Assembly (NCBI GenBank): GCA_963829845.1
Contig: CAWHKD010000015.1
Location: forward strand, 1-64,000
Direction: 5' to 3'
Length of the DNA stretch: 64,000 bases
From: Gaiellasilicea sp963829845
Lineage (GTDB): Bacteria > Actinomycetota > Thermoleophilia > Gaiellales > Gaiellaceae
The notes under the pieces are model-generated. The model was not told where the DNA came from. It was given only the letters and a program-made list of their open reading frames with translations, and ran no database searches. Positions 18,178 to 26,738 of this stretch are shown here, one piece after another; position 1 is the stretch's first letter, and the number at the start of each line of letters is the position of its first letter. The position numbers and the translations under genes were made by a program.

Positions 18178-18846
18178 GTGCTGATCGAGCGGAGCATGCA
18201 CCCCGACTGGCTGTCGAACGCATACGTGCTCGCGGACGAGCCGGGCGGCACGGCGGTCTTCATCGACAGCGGCGCGCCACTCGAGCCGCTGCACAGGATC
18301 GTCGAGCGGGAGCGCTTGAACGTGACGCACCTGCTGACGACGCACTCCCACCCGGACCACGTCGCCGGCGACGCCGAGCTCGTCGAGCGGTACGGCCTCG
18401 AGATCGTCAAGGGCCCGCTCGAGACCGGTGGGCTGACGATCGAGGCGCTGGAGACGCCTGGCCACTCACCCGACCATCTCGCCTTCGTCGCGAACGAGAC
18501 CGTCGCCTTCACGGCGGACATCCTCTTCAAGGACGCCGTCGGCGGCGGGCCTGACGCCGGCCCGATCCGCGCTTCGGTGATGGACACGCTGATGACGCTG
18601 CCTCACGAGGTGCGCGTGCTCCCGGGCCACACGGACGAGACAACGATCGGGCGCGAATGGGAGGAGAATCCGTTCGTCCGCTACTGGCGAGGCGACGCGG
18701 CGTCGATCGACGAGGCGGTTCGCGTCGGCGGCGAGACCGCCACGCTGGTCGTCTGGTCGCCCGACTACGACGGGAAGGGCAAGGCGCTGGTCCGCTTCGC
18801 CGACGGACGCGAGGCGATCATCGGCGGCTCGCGGGTCGAACGTTGA
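18178..18846 (+). CDS. Metallo-beta-lactamase fold hydrolase
   Basis: A 222-residue MBL-fold protein with the dinuclear metal motif THSHPDHV (HxHxDH, about residue 54), GHSPDH near residue 96 and a late GHTDET histidine. Members resembling this (glyoxalase II or persulfide dioxygenase-like) hydrolyse thioesters or lactones. GTG at 18178 (start LIERSMHPDWLSNAY) is preferred since homologues begin there; another GTG is at 18163. Its stop overlaps the O-methyltransferase start (TTGA). Confidence 0.85.
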   Translation: MLIERSMHPDWLSNAYVLADEPGGTAVFIDSGAPLEPLHRIVERERLNVTHLLTTHSHPDHVAGDAELVERYGLEIVKGPLETGGLTIEALETPGHSPDHLAFVANETVAFTADILFKDAVGGGPDAGPIRASVMDTLMTLPHEVRVLPGHTDETTIGREWEENPFVRYWRGDAASIDEAVRVGGETATLVVWSPDYDGKGKALVRFADGREAIIGGSRVER

Positions 18847-19478
18847 GCTTCATCGTCGACGAGCCGGTCGAGGAGTACGCGGCGCAGCACACGACAGCGC
18901 CGGACCCGCTGCTCGCAGAGCTGGCCGCCGAGACGAAGGCGACGATGGCCTTGCCCCAGATGCTGACGGGTCCGATCGAGGGCCGTTTCCTCGAGCTCCT
19001 CGTCGCCGGCACCGGTGCGAGGCGCGTGCTGGAGATCGGCACCTTCACCGGCTACTCGGCGCTCTCGATGGCCGCCGCGCTGCCTGACGAGGGGCGCATC
19101 GACACGCTCGACATCGAGCCGAGGCACGCCGAGCTCGCCCAGCGCTACTTCGACCGCAGCCCCGACGGCGGCAAGATTACGCTCCATCTCGGACCGGCGC
19201 TCGAGACGATTGAGAAGCTCGAGGGTGAGTTCGACTTCGTCTTCATCGACGCCGACAAGGAGAACTACGACGCGTACTTCGAGGCGGTGCTGCCGCGGCT
19301 CTCGGAGGGCGGCCTGATCGCGATCGACAACACGCTCTGGAGCGGACTCGTGGTCGACCCACCCGACGAGACGACGAAGACGATCGCGGCGCTGAACGAC
19401 AAGCTCGCCGCCGACGAGCGGGTCGCCGTCGTCCAGCTGACCGTGCGCGACGGCGTCACCCTGATCCGCCGCCGCTGA
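18843..19478 (+). CDS. Class I SAM-dependent O-methyltransferase
   Basis: A 211-residue protein of the caffeoyl-CoA/catechol O-methyltransferase type. VLEIGTFTGYSALSMA is the SAM-binding motif I, DTLDIEPRH the following acidic strand, and FIDADKENY plus DNTLW the metal-binding and catalytic positions. It methylates a catechol or related hydroxyl with a divalent cation. TTG at 18843 overlaps the upstream stop, so both are co-translated. The physiological acceptor is unknown. Confidence 0.88.
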   Translation: MSFIVDEPVEEYAAQHTTAPDPLLAELAAETKATMALPQMLTGPIEGRFLELLVAGTGARRVLEIGTFTGYSALSMAAALPDEGRIDTLDIEPRHAELAQRYFDRSPDGGKITLHLGPALETIEKLEGEFDFVFIDADKENYDAYFEAVLPRLSEGGLIAIDNTLWSGLVVDPPDETTKTIAALNDKLAADERVAVVQLTVRDGVTLIRRR

Positions 19479-19517
19479 ATCGGACCCGTCCGAAAGGGAC
19501 AGTAGGTTGAGCGGCCC

Positions 19518-20189
19518 ATGCGCCTGCTCGTCGCCCGCTGCGAGGTCAGCTACACCGGCCGCCTCGACGCCTTCCTGCCCGAGGCGGTCCGACTGCTGAT
19601 GATCAAGGCCGACGGCTCCGTGCTCGTCCACGCCGACAGCGGCGGCTACCGCCCGAGCAACTGGATGACGCCGCCGACGGTGATCGAAGAGTCGGACGGG
19701 CTGATCGTCGTCCGCAAGCGCGCGGGCAAGACGGAGGACCGGCTGGAGATCAGGATCGTCGAAGTGCTGTCCGACCAGGAGCATGAGATGGACGAGGTGG
19801 CGGGGCTCGAGAAGGACGGGGTCGAGAAGCACCTGCAGGAGGCGCTGGCGGCCGCGCCGGGATGGATCGAGGCCGAGCTCCGGCTCGACCGGCGCGAGTG
19901 GGTGACCGAAATCGGGCCCGTCGACCTGATGTGCCGCGACTGCGACGACGGCTGGGTCGCGGTCGAGATCAAGCGGATCGGCACGATCGAGGCCGTCGAG
20001 CAGCTGACGCGCTACCTCGACTTCATCCGCGCCGATCCGGCGAAGGCGGGCTGCCGCGGGATCCTGGCCGCGCAGTCGTTCAAGCCGCAGGCGGTCACTC
20101 TCGCCGAGTCGCGCGGGATCGGCTGGGTCGAGGTCGACCTCGCGGTGCTGCGCGGCGAGCGCGAGCCCGAGCTGACGCTCTTCGGCTAG
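19518..20189 (+). CDS. nucS: Endonuclease NucS/EndoMS (mismatch-specific)
   Basis: A 223-residue protein matching NucS along its length. The N-terminal domain dimerises (ARCEVSYTGRLDAFLPEAVRLLMIK pattern), and the C-terminal domain carries the restriction-like site: E-I-G-P-V-D-L then VAVEIKRIG, the D/E-x-K core, followed by VEQLTRYL. In Actinobacteria lacking MutS/MutL this enzyme cuts both strands at mismatches and works with the replication clamp. ATG at 19518. Its TAG stop shares the palindrome CTAG with the stop of the convergent cupin gene. Confidence 0.93.
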   Translation: MRLLVARCEVSYTGRLDAFLPEAVRLLMIKADGSVLVHADSGGYRPSNWMTPPTVIEESDGLIVVRKRAGKTEDRLEIRIVEVLSDQEHEMDEVAGLEKDGVEKHLQEALAAAPGWIEAELRLDRREWVTEIGPVDLMCRDCDDGWVAVEIKRIGTIEAVEQLTRYLDFIRADPAKAGCRGILAAQSFKPQAVTLAESRGIGWVEVDLAVLRGEREPELTLFG

Positions 20190-21145
20190 TCCGTCCCGTC
20201 GTCTTCGGGCTCGCCGTCGTCGTACTCGAGCACCTCGATCCGCCCGATCACGCCGAGCCCGCGCCACGCGATCTTGTTCGAGCGCGGGTACCAGCACATG
20301 TCATTCGGCTTGCGCGTGCCGTAGATCAGCATCGTCATCCCGTTCGGGCCGGCCCGGAACCAGTGGCTGGCCCGCGTCGCCGGCGGCCGCGCGATCACGT
20401 GACCGGGCCGGATCGGGATCGCCTCCTTCTCAGCGCCCGTGCCGCTGGCGAACGACGGCGACGGCCAGAGGTGGAGTGTTCCCTCGCCCTCGAGGATGAC
20501 GAAGATCTCCTCCTCCTCGGAGTGGCAGTGCGGCACCGATCCGCGTGCGCCCGGGTCGAGCCGCTCCCAGTGGAAGCCGGCCTGGTCGGAGCGGTCCCTG
20601 GTCGCAAGCGGGGCGGTCGTCGCTCCGCCCCAGCGCTCGAGCTCGACCTCGTCGATGTTGACGATGTTCGCCGGTCGCGCTGCGGGCTCGCCGAACGCGA
20701 GCGGCGCTGACTCCGCCTCGCGATCCCACGGGTCGTCGGTGCGGCCCTCGACCCAGGGCCAGCCGAAGCGGACGGCGCCCGAGCGGGGAAGCCAGCCGAG
20801 CTCGGTCGGGTGGCGCGTGCCGAAGACGAGATAGTCGAGGCCCTCGGGCCCGGCGACGAACGTGTGCTCGAGCTCGTCGGCGCGCTGCACGACGCAGTCG
20901 CCGGCGCGGACCTCGTGCACCTGGTCGTCCTGCCACGCGAGCCCGGACCCCTCGAGCACGTAGTAGATCTCCTCCGAGGCGCCGTGGGAGTGGGGCGGGG
21001 TCGGCAGCTTGCCGGGCGCGACGCGGACGCGGTTGAGGCCGACGCCCTTCGTGCCCGCGGCATCACCGAGCCGCTGCCAGGTCGCATCCATCTCGCCCTT
21101 CGCGCGCCGGTGAGTCTCGACGTCGTCCCAGTGGGCGAGCCCCAT
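20186..21145 (-). CDS. Bicupin protein
   Basis: A 319-residue protein with two cupin domains. The first (PPHSHGASEEIYYVLEGSG, about residues 50-110) and the second (PHCHSEEEEIFVILEGEG, about residues 205-270) both keep the metal-binding HxHx(3-4)E pattern. Cupins of this kind are oxygenases, isomerases or sugar-binding proteins; no substrate can be assigned. ATG at 21145; it precedes two dehydrogenase genes on the same strand by ten bases and probably shares their transcript. Confidence 0.82.
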   Translation of the reverse strand: MGLAHWDDVETHRRAKGEMDATWQRLGDAAGTKGVGLNRVRVAPGKLPTPPHSHGASEEIYYVLEGSGLAWQDDQVHEVRAGDCVVQRADELEHTFVAGPEGLDYLVFGTRHPTELGWLPRSGAVRFGWPWVEGRTDDPWDREAESAPLAFGEPAARPANIVNIDEVELERWGGATTAPLATRDRSDQAGFHWERLDPGARGSVPHCHSEEEEIFVILEGEGTLHLWPSPSFASGTGAEKEAIPIRPGHVIARPPATRASHWFRAGPNGMTMLIYGTRKPNDMCWYPRSNKIAWRGLGVIGRIEVLEYDDGEPEDDGTD

Positions 21146-21154
21146 GGCGGAAAT

Positions 21155-22069
21155 CTAGGGGATCACCGCTGCCTTCAGATAGTCCTGCGGCGGGTCGGCC
21201 AGGAGGGCGGGCACGCCCTCGAGCCGGACGCGGTGCGTAACCAGGCGCTGCCACGGATAGGCGCCGCTCGCGAGGAACGCCAGCGCGGCCCGGACGTGCC
21301 GCGGCGCGTGGTGGAACGCGCCGCGCAGCGTCAGCTCCTCGTAGTGGAGCCGGTATGCGTCGACGCGCAGTTCGGCGCCGGCTTCGCGGCCGCCGAAGTA
21401 AAGAACGGTGCCGCCCGGACGGGGGAGCTCGAGCGCCCGCTGCCAGGCCGCTTCCGTGCCCGCAGCCTCGATCACGACGTCTGCGCCGTCGCCGTCGCCG
21501 CTCGTGCCGGCGAACTCAGGCACGACCGCGCGCCGCTCGGCTCGGCCGCCGACGACCTCGGGCCGCCCGCCTGCGTCGGCGACGCAGGCGCTCAGCATCA
21601 GCCCGATCGGCCCTGCGCCGAGGATCGCGACCCGGTCGCCCGGCTGGATCCCCGCCCGCTCGACGCCACGTAGGCAGCACGCGAGCGGCTCGACCATCGC
21701 CGCGACCTCGGGCTCGAGCCCGGCCGGGACGGGCAGGAGGTTGACCTTCGCGATCTCCTCCGGCACGAGCAGCAGCTCTGCGTAGGCGCCGTTCAGGAGC
21801 TCGATCGGCTCGCCGCGCTCGTCGCCCGCGGCCGAGTTCGCGGCGACGACGCGCCGACCCGTCGCAACGTCGATCCCGCAGAACTCGTGTCCGAACGGGC
21901 TCGGCAGCTCCCGCAGCAGGACGGGGTGCCCGCGCCGGAACGCCTTCAGGTCGGTGCCGTCGGTGAGCGCGACCTCGACCTGGACGAGCACGTCCCCCGG
22001 CCCCGGCTCGGGGTTCGGCACCTCTTCCAGCCGCAGGTCGCCGGGGCCGTGGAAGCGGAGCGCTCTCAC
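21155..22069 (-). CDS. Zinc-type medium-chain dehydrogenase lacking the usual catalytic cysteine
   Basis: A 304-residue MDR protein with a GroES-like domain and a Rossmann domain (VAILGAGPIGLMLSACVADAGG, about residue 160). GHEF supplies the usual His-Glu pair, and MVEPLACCLRG is the conserved helix after it. Where active members have GICGTD this protein reads VALTDGTD, so the catalytic-zinc cysteine is replaced, and the four-cysteine structural zinc loop is missing. It may be inactive or use another ligand. GTG at 22069 overlaps the stop of the neighbouring paralogue (GTGA). Confidence 0.8.
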   Translation of the reverse strand: MRALRFHGPGDLRLEEVPNPEPGPGDVLVQVEVALTDGTDLKAFRRGHPVLLRELPSPFGHEFCGIDVATGRRVVAANSAAGDERGEPIELLNGAYAELLLVPEEIAKVNLLPVPAGLEPEVAAMVEPLACCLRGVERAGIQPGDRVAILGAGPIGLMLSACVADAGGRPEVVGGRAERRAVVPEFAGTSGDGDGADVVIEAAGTEAAWQRALELPRPGGTVLYFGGREAGAELRVDAYRLHYEELTLRGAFHHAPRHVRAALAFLASGAYPWQRLVTHRVRLEGVPALLADPPQDYLKAAVIP

Positions 22070-22893
22070 GGCGTGAACACGACCTTGAGTGCGCGGCCGG
22101 AGCGGTACCGGTCGAGCCCGTCCTGGAACTGGTCGAGCGGGAGCACGGTCGGCTCGGGCAGGTCGAGCGTGGGTAAGAGCTCCAGCGCCTGGCTCATGTG
22201 CCGCGGCGTCGCCGAGCGCGAGCCGGTCAGCGTCAGCTCGTTCCGGTAGACGAGGTCGAGGTCGACGGGTGCGGCGGGGGAGAAGACGAGGACGGTGCCT
22301 CCCGGCTCGACGGCGTCGAGCGGCGCCGCCGGGGCGCACAATACGACCGAGCCCACCGAGCCGTCCGGCGCGCGCCCGCCGCGCTCCGGACGCGGGTCGA
22401 CCGCGAAGACCTCGTCGCCGCGCTCGCGCAGCACCGCCGCGAAGAGCCGCCCGACGAAGCCCTGGCCGACGACGAGCACTCGCCCGCGTGGCACCCGCTC
22501 CGCGCCCCGGAGGACGCAGGCGAGCGGCTCGAGGTACGTGCCGAGCGCATCGCCGACCTCGTCGGGAAGCTCGACTCCGTCTGCGGCCTCGACCTGCTCG
22601 GCGAAGCCACCCGGGACGATGGTCGGCTCCGCGAAGGGGTCGCAGGTCGACTCATGCCCTGCCCGGCAGCGCGCGCACTCCCCGCAGGGGAGATGGTGGA
22701 AGAGCGCGATGCGTGCGCCGTCCGCACGCCGCGCGACGACCTCGTGGCCGAGCACCGTCCCGGCAGGCGCGACGCCGATCTTCTCGACGTCCGAGCCGCA
22801 GAGCCCGCATGCCAGCACGCGCATCGGCTCGGCCGGCGCGGGCGCGTCCGCGAGGCGGGGCTGTCCGTCTGCGTCGAGCACGACCGCGCGCAC
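22066..22893 (-). CDS. Zinc-dependent alcohol/sorbitol-type dehydrogenase
   Basis: A 275-residue MDR enzyme with all zinc ligands present: ACGLCGSD for the catalytic zinc, GHEVV, and the structural lobe PCGECARCRAGHESTC. The Rossmann part (VLVVGQGFVGRLFAAVL) is shorter than in classic members of about 340 residues. It oxidises a secondary alcohol or polyol with NAD(P). Start GTG 22893 or 22896. It forms an overlapping pair with the cysteine-less paralogue, and the two may work as a heteromer. Confidence 0.83.
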   Translation of the reverse strand: MRAVVLDADGQPRLADAPAPAEPMRVLACGLCGSDVEKIGVAPAGTVLGHEVVARRADGARIALFHHLPCGECARCRAGHESTCDPFAEPTIVPGGFAEQVEAADGVELPDEVGDALGTYLEPLACVLRGAERVPRGRVLVVGQGFVGRLFAAVLRERGDEVFAVDPRPERGGRAPDGSVGSVVLCAPAAPLDAVEPGGTVLVFSPAAPVDLDLVYRNELTLTGSRSATPRHMSQALELLPTLDLPEPTVLPLDQFQDGLDRYRSGRALKVVFTP

Positions 22894-22926
22894 CACCGCA
22901 TCGTATGGATAGCCTCGCCGCTCTCG

Positions 22927-24168
22927 ATGAGACGCCGCCTGCCACACGTCCTCCGCGTCCGCGACTTCTCGCTCTCGATCGGCTCGAGCATCTCGTACGG
23001 CTTCGGCCGCGAGATGGTCTTCGTCGCCGTCGGTTGGCAGGTCTACGACATCTCCCGGAATCCCCTCTACCTCGGGCTCGTCGGCCTGGCGGAGTTCCTG
23101 CCCCTGCTCCTGTTCGCGCTGCCCGCCGGGGCGCTCGCCGACCGGATGCCGCGGAAGCTGATCTACATGGGTTCGCTCGCCGTCGACGCGGTGATCACGA
23201 TGCTCCTGCTCGTCGTCAGCATCAACGGCGCGAACCAGCTCTGGCCGTTCCTCGTCCTCTCGTTCGCCAGCGGCTGCTCCGCTGCCGCCGGCAATCCCGC
23301 GATCCGCTCGATGACGCCGACGCTCGTCCCGTTCGAGCTGCTGCCGAGCGCGATCGCACTGCGCTCGACCGTCTTCCAGGCGGTCGTCGTCGTCGGGCCT
23401 GCCGTCGGCGGGCTGCTCTTCGCGCTCGGGCCGGAGGTCGTCTACGCCACCGCGGCGGTGCTCATGCTGATCGCGGTCGGCTTTGTCGTGCCGATGAAGC
23501 TGCGGGCAATCGAGGAACCGCCCTTCGAGGTCGGCGGCTCACGCCTCGAGTCGCTGCTGGCCGGGCTCCGCTTCGTGCGGCGGACGCCGGTGCTCCTCGG
23601 CGCGATCTCGCTCGACCTCGTCGCGGTGCTCTTCGGCGGCGCGGTGGCGCTGCTGCCCGTCTTCGCGCGCGACGTGCTCGACGTCGGCCCGATCGGGCTC
23701 GGCCTGCTGCGGAGCGCACCGGCGGTCGGTGCGCTGCTGGCCGGGATCATGCTCACGCGCAGGCCGCTGCGCGGAATGGTGGGACGAAAGCTCCTGATCG
23801 TCGTCGCCGTCTTCGGCGCCAGCATGATCGTCTTCGGGCTCTCGCACTCGTTCCCGCTCTCGTTCGCGGCCCTGGCCGTAAGTGGCTTCGCGGACATGAT
23901 CAGCATGAACATCCGCTCGATGATCACCGCGCTCGCGACGCCGGATGCACTCCGCGGGCGGGTCAACGCGGTCGAGATGGTCTTCATCAGCGCGTCGAAC
24001 GAGCTCGGCGCCTTCGAGTCGGGCGTCGCGGCCGCCCTGATCGGCGCCGTGCCCGCGGTCGTGATCGGAGGCTCGCTGACGATCATCTGCGCGCTCGCCT
24101 GGCCACGGCTCTTCCCGCAGATGGCGAGGATCGACCGGCTCGAATCGCTGCACCCGGTCGCGCCTTGA
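22927..24168 (+). CDS. Major facilitator superfamily exporter (MFS_3/EntS-like)
   Basis: A 413-residue protein with about twelve transmembrane helices. GALADRMPRK between helices 2 and 3 is the MFS motif, and the layout matches the EntS-type group that exports siderophores or drugs. The start MRRRLPHVLRVRDFSLSIGSSIS at ATG 22927 fits the group (their RDFR box precedes helix 1). It is divergent from the dehydrogenase pair by 33 bases. Cargo is unknown. Confidence 0.87.
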   Translation: MRRRLPHVLRVRDFSLSIGSSISYGFGREMVFVAVGWQVYDISRNPLYLGLVGLAEFLPLLLFALPAGALADRMPRKLIYMGSLAVDAVITMLLLVVSINGANQLWPFLVLSFASGCSAAAGNPAIRSMTPTLVPFELLPSAIALRSTVFQAVVVVGPAVGGLLFALGPEVVYATAAVLMLIAVGFVVPMKLRAIEEPPFEVGGSRLESLLAGLRFVRRTPVLLGAISLDLVAVLFGGAVALLPVFARDVLDVGPIGLGLLRSAPAVGALLAGIMLTRRPLRGMVGRKLLIVVAVFGASMIVFGLSHSFPLSFAALAVSGFADMISMNIRSMITALATPDALRGRVNAVEMVFISASNELGAFESGVAAALIGAVPAVVIGGSLTIICALAWPRLFPQMARIDRLESLHPVAP

Positions 24169-24222
24169 CCGATTCTTGACCCGGACTATGTGACAATCGC
24201 CTCTCGCGAGATCGGAGGCCGG

Positions 24223-25044
24223 TTGAAGCTGCGCAGGCTGTCGAAGTCGCACCTGCTCGTCCTGGGCGCGTTCCTCGCCGCCGGGGCGACCGCGCTGCCC
24301 GCGCTCGCGATCCGCGCCGCCGCCGATCCCGAGCCGACCCGCTTCCCCGGCGGGCCGTACTTCGTGATCGGCTGCGGCGTCAGCCTGATGTCGAACGACG
24401 ACCCGATCGTGCTCGCCGGCAAGCCGGGCGCATCGCACCACCACACGTTCATCGGCAACAAGGCCGTCGATGCGAAGTCCACCGCCGCTTCGCTGGTCGG
24501 CGGCGCGTCGAGCTGCGAGGACATCGGCGACTCGTCCGCCTACTGGGTGCCGACACTCTTCGCCGGTGGGCGGGCAGTGCGACCGCTCGTCGGCGTCGGC
24601 TACTACGTGCGCCGCACTTCGGAACCCGTCCGCGCTTTCCCGGCGGGGCTCGTCATGATCGCCGGCAACCAGAACGCCAAGCGGGCACAGTCGCTCTCCG
24701 TGGTCGGCTGGGGCTGCGGCGGCTTCGGCGCTCCGGCCAGGTCGGCCGTCGTGCCGAACTGCCCGCCGGACCGGGCGCTGCACCTGCGGGCGACGTTCCC
24801 GAGCTGCTGGAACGGCCGCGACCTCGACAGCGTCGACCACAAGCGTCACATGGCCTACGCGACGAACGGGCGCTGCCCGCGCACGCACTCGGTTGCGGTG
24901 CCGACGCTCGTCCTCATCTTCCTGTACCCCGAGACCGAGCAGCGACGCCTGCTCCAGGCGTCCGGGCGCTACGGCGCACATGCCGATTTCATGAACGGCT
25001 GGAACCAGGACACGCTCGAGGGGCTGGTGGCGGAGCTCAACTGA
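24223..25044 (+). CDS. Secreted DUF1996 protein
   Basis: A 273-residue exported protein: MKLRRLSKSHLLVLGAFLAA begins a signal peptide, then the DUF1996 core with ASHHHTFIGN (about residue 75), DSSAYWVPTLF, FPSCWNGRDLDSVDHKRHMAY and VPTLVLIFLYP. The family is widespread in Actinobacteria and fungi; its function is unknown. TTG at 24223 follows CGGAGG at four bases and gives a clean signal peptide; GTG at 24190 would add eleven residues. TTGACC and TATGTG boxes sixteen bases apart lie just upstream, consistent with the later start. Confidence 0.82.
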   Translation: MKLRRLSKSHLLVLGAFLAAGATALPALAIRAAADPEPTRFPGGPYFVIGCGVSLMSNDDPIVLAGKPGASHHHTFIGNKAVDAKSTAASLVGGASSCEDIGDSSAYWVPTLFAGGRAVRPLVGVGYYVRRTSEPVRAFPAGLVMIAGNQNAKRAQSLSVVGWGCGGFGAPARSAVVPNCPPDRALHLRATFPSCWNGRDLDSVDHKRHMAYATNGRCPRTHSVAVPTLVLIFLYPETEQRRLLQASGRYGAHADFMNGWNQDTLEGLVAELN

Positions 25045-25065
25045 CGCGCTACAATGCGCGGCCGA

Positions 25066-25138
25066 GGGGCTATAGCTCAGCTGGGAGAGCGCCTGGATCG
25101 CACCCAGGAGGTCGGCGGTTCGAGCCCGCCTAGCTCCA
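25066..25138 (+). tRNA. tRNA-Ala (anticodon CGC); island attachment site
   Basis: Acceptor GGGGCTA pairs with TAGCTCC including the G3-U70 pair that marks alanine tRNA. The anticodon stem CCTGG/CCAGG encloses the loop ATCGCAC, anticodon CGC. D-arm and T-arm (GGCGG-TTCGAGC-CCGCC) are regular; discriminator A is at 25138 and CCA is not fully encoded. Its last 30 bases recur exactly at 47531-47560, making it the likely integration site of the catabolic island that follows. Confidence 0.95.
25109..25138 (+). repeat. attL-like direct repeat (3' end of tRNA-Ala)
   Basis: Thirty bases, from AGGTCGGCGGTTCGAGCCCG through CCTAGCTCCA, are identical to 47531-47560 in the same orientation. They cover the variable loop, T-arm and acceptor of the tRNA, the usual crossover region of tyrosine integrases. 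Confidence 0.8.
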
Positions 25139-25191
25139 CCTCGAAAGGCCCTTTCTGCGTGAACACGCGCAGCCCTTTCCCCGCTCCTCGT

Positions 25192-26373
25192 CTACAGAGG
25201 CTCGAGCCCGACGTAGTTCTCCGCCAGTGACGCAGCAGCTGCGGGAGAGCTGGTCACGTACCGAAGCTGGGAGAGCTGGAGCTTGAAAGCGAAGGCCTCC
25301 TGCCCTTCCGGCCGGTGCAGCATCTCCGTCATCCACGAAGAGAAGTGCTCAGCGCGCCAGACGCGCCGCAGGCACGTATCCGAGTACCGATCCAGTGCCG
25401 ACGCGTTTTCCGTCCGGAACCAATCCGTGAGGGCCTCGGCGAGCACCTTCACGTCGTGAAGCGCGAGGTTGAGCCCCTTGGCGCCGGTCGGCGGCACGAT
25501 GTGCGCAGCGTCGCCGGCGAGGAAGAGCCTTCCGTGGCGCATCGGCTCGCAGACGTAGCTGCGCATCCCGGTAACGCCCTTCTCGAGGATCGGGCCCTCG
25601 GCGAGCGTCCAGCCCTCAAGCCCGAGGCGTGTCTGCAGCTCGGCCCAGATGCGGTCGTCGGGCCAGTCGGCAAGATCCTCGTCGGGGCGGCACTGGACGT
25701 AGAGGCGGCTGAGCTCCGGAGAGCGGAGGCTCAGGAGCGCGAATCCGCGCTCGTGATGTGCGTAGACGAGCTCGTCGCTCGAGGGCGGGACCGCGGCGAG
25801 AATCCCCAGCCAGCCGAACGGGTACTCGCGCGAGAACTCGGACAGCACGCCCGCCGGGATGCTCGGACGGCAGATCCCGTGGAACCCGTCGCAGCCGGCG
25901 ACCACGCTGCACTCGAGCTCGTGGTCGCGGCCGTCGTGGCGGTAGCGGACGAGCGGGCGGTTGGTGTCCAGGTCGTGCACCGTGACGTCCTCGACCCCGA
26001 AGTGGAGCGGCCGCCCGGTGTCGAGGCGAAGCTGGATCAGGTCCTTGACGAGCTCGGTCTGGCCGTAGATGACGATCGCCCGGCCGCCGGCGAGATCGCT
26101 CAGCGGGATCCGGTGGCGCTCGCCGTCGAACCGGAGCTCGATCCCGTGGTGGATGAGCCCTTCGCGCAGCAGCCGCTCTCCGGCGCCGGCCTGCACGAGC
26201 ATGTCGACCACGCCCTGCTCGAGCACGCCGGCCCGGATCCGAGCCGCGACGTACTCCCGGCTCCGGTCCTCGAGGACGACCGAGTCGATCCCCTCGCGGT
26301 GCAGGAGATGACCGAGGGTGAGGCCAGCTGGGCCGGCGCCGACGATGCCTACCTGAGTCCGCGTGCGGGTCAG
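25192..26373 (-). CDS. pobA: 4-hydroxybenzoate 3-monooxygenase
   Basis: A 393-residue FAD enzyme, almost exactly the length of Pseudomonas PobA. It hydroxylates 4-hydroxybenzoate to protocatechuate with NAD(P)H and O2. The FAD dinucleotide fold is VGIVGAGPAGLTLGHLL (residues 7-25), DG-type motif AGCDGFHGICR (about 158) and GDAAHIVPPTGAKGLNLAL (about 285). The only workable start is CTG at 26373, seven bases after AGGAGG and overlapping the pcaC stop (CTGA). It is the last gene of the eight-gene pca operon and the first next to tRNA-Ala. Confidence 0.93.
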   Translation of the reverse strand: MTRTRTQVGIVGAGPAGLTLGHLLHREGIDSVVLEDRSREYVAARIRAGVLEQGVVDMLVQAGAGERLLREGLIHHGIELRFDGERHRIPLSDLAGGRAIVIYGQTELVKDLIQLRLDTGRPLHFGVEDVTVHDLDTNRPLVRYRHDGRDHELECSVVAGCDGFHGICRPSIPAGVLSEFSREYPFGWLGILAAVPPSSDELVYAHHERGFALLSLRSPELSRLYVQCRPDEDLADWPDDRIWAELQTRLGLEGWTLAEGPILEKGVTGMRSYVCEPMRHGRLFLAGDAAHIVPPTGAKGLNLALHDVKVLAEALTDWFRTENASALDRYSDTCLRRVWRAEHFSSWMTEMLHRPEGQEAFAFKLQLSQLRYVTSSPAAAASLAENYVGLEPL

Positions 26374-26738
26374 GCGACGCCCTCCTCCACCAGCACCCGC
26401 TGGGCGACGGCGAACGCGCCGTTCGCCGCGGGGACGCCGCAGTAGACCGCGCACTGGAGCAGGACCTCTTTGAGCTCGTCCGGCGTGAGCCCGTTGCGGA
26501 GCGCTGCACGGACGTGCATCGCCAGCTCGTGCTCGCGGCCGTCGGCGACGAGAGCCGTGATCGTGATGCAGCTCCTCGTGCGGCGATCGAGGCCCGGCCG
26601 CGACCAGATCTCGCCCCAGGCGTACCGTGTGATCAGATCCTGGAAGTCGGCGGTGAACGCGGTCGTGCCCGCGACGGCGCGGTCGACGTGCTCGTCTCCG
26701 AGGACTTCCCGTCTCGTCGTCATCCCTTCGTCCGTCAT
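26370..26738 (-). CDS. pcaC: 4-carboxymuconolactone decarboxylase
   Basis: A 122-residue AhpD-like helical protein; PcaC-type enzymes are 120-135 residues. It decarboxylates gamma-carboxymuconolactone to beta-ketoadipate enol-lactone. Seen here are TRYAWGEIWSRPGLDRRTRSCITI and LALHVRAAL-type segments (HELAMHVRAALRNGLTPDELKEVLLQ split over the helix pair) and the ending VYCGVPAANGAFAVAQ. ATG 26738 overlaps the pcaD stop. It is a separate gene, unlike the PcaL fusion with pcaD in Rhodococcus and Streptomyces. Confidence 0.93.
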   Translation of the reverse strand: MTDEGMTTRREVLGDEHVDRAVAGTTAFTADFQDLITRYAWGEIWSRPGLDRRTRSCITITALVADGREHELAMHVRAALRNGLTPDELKEVLLQCAVYCGVPAANGAFAVAQRVLVEEGVA

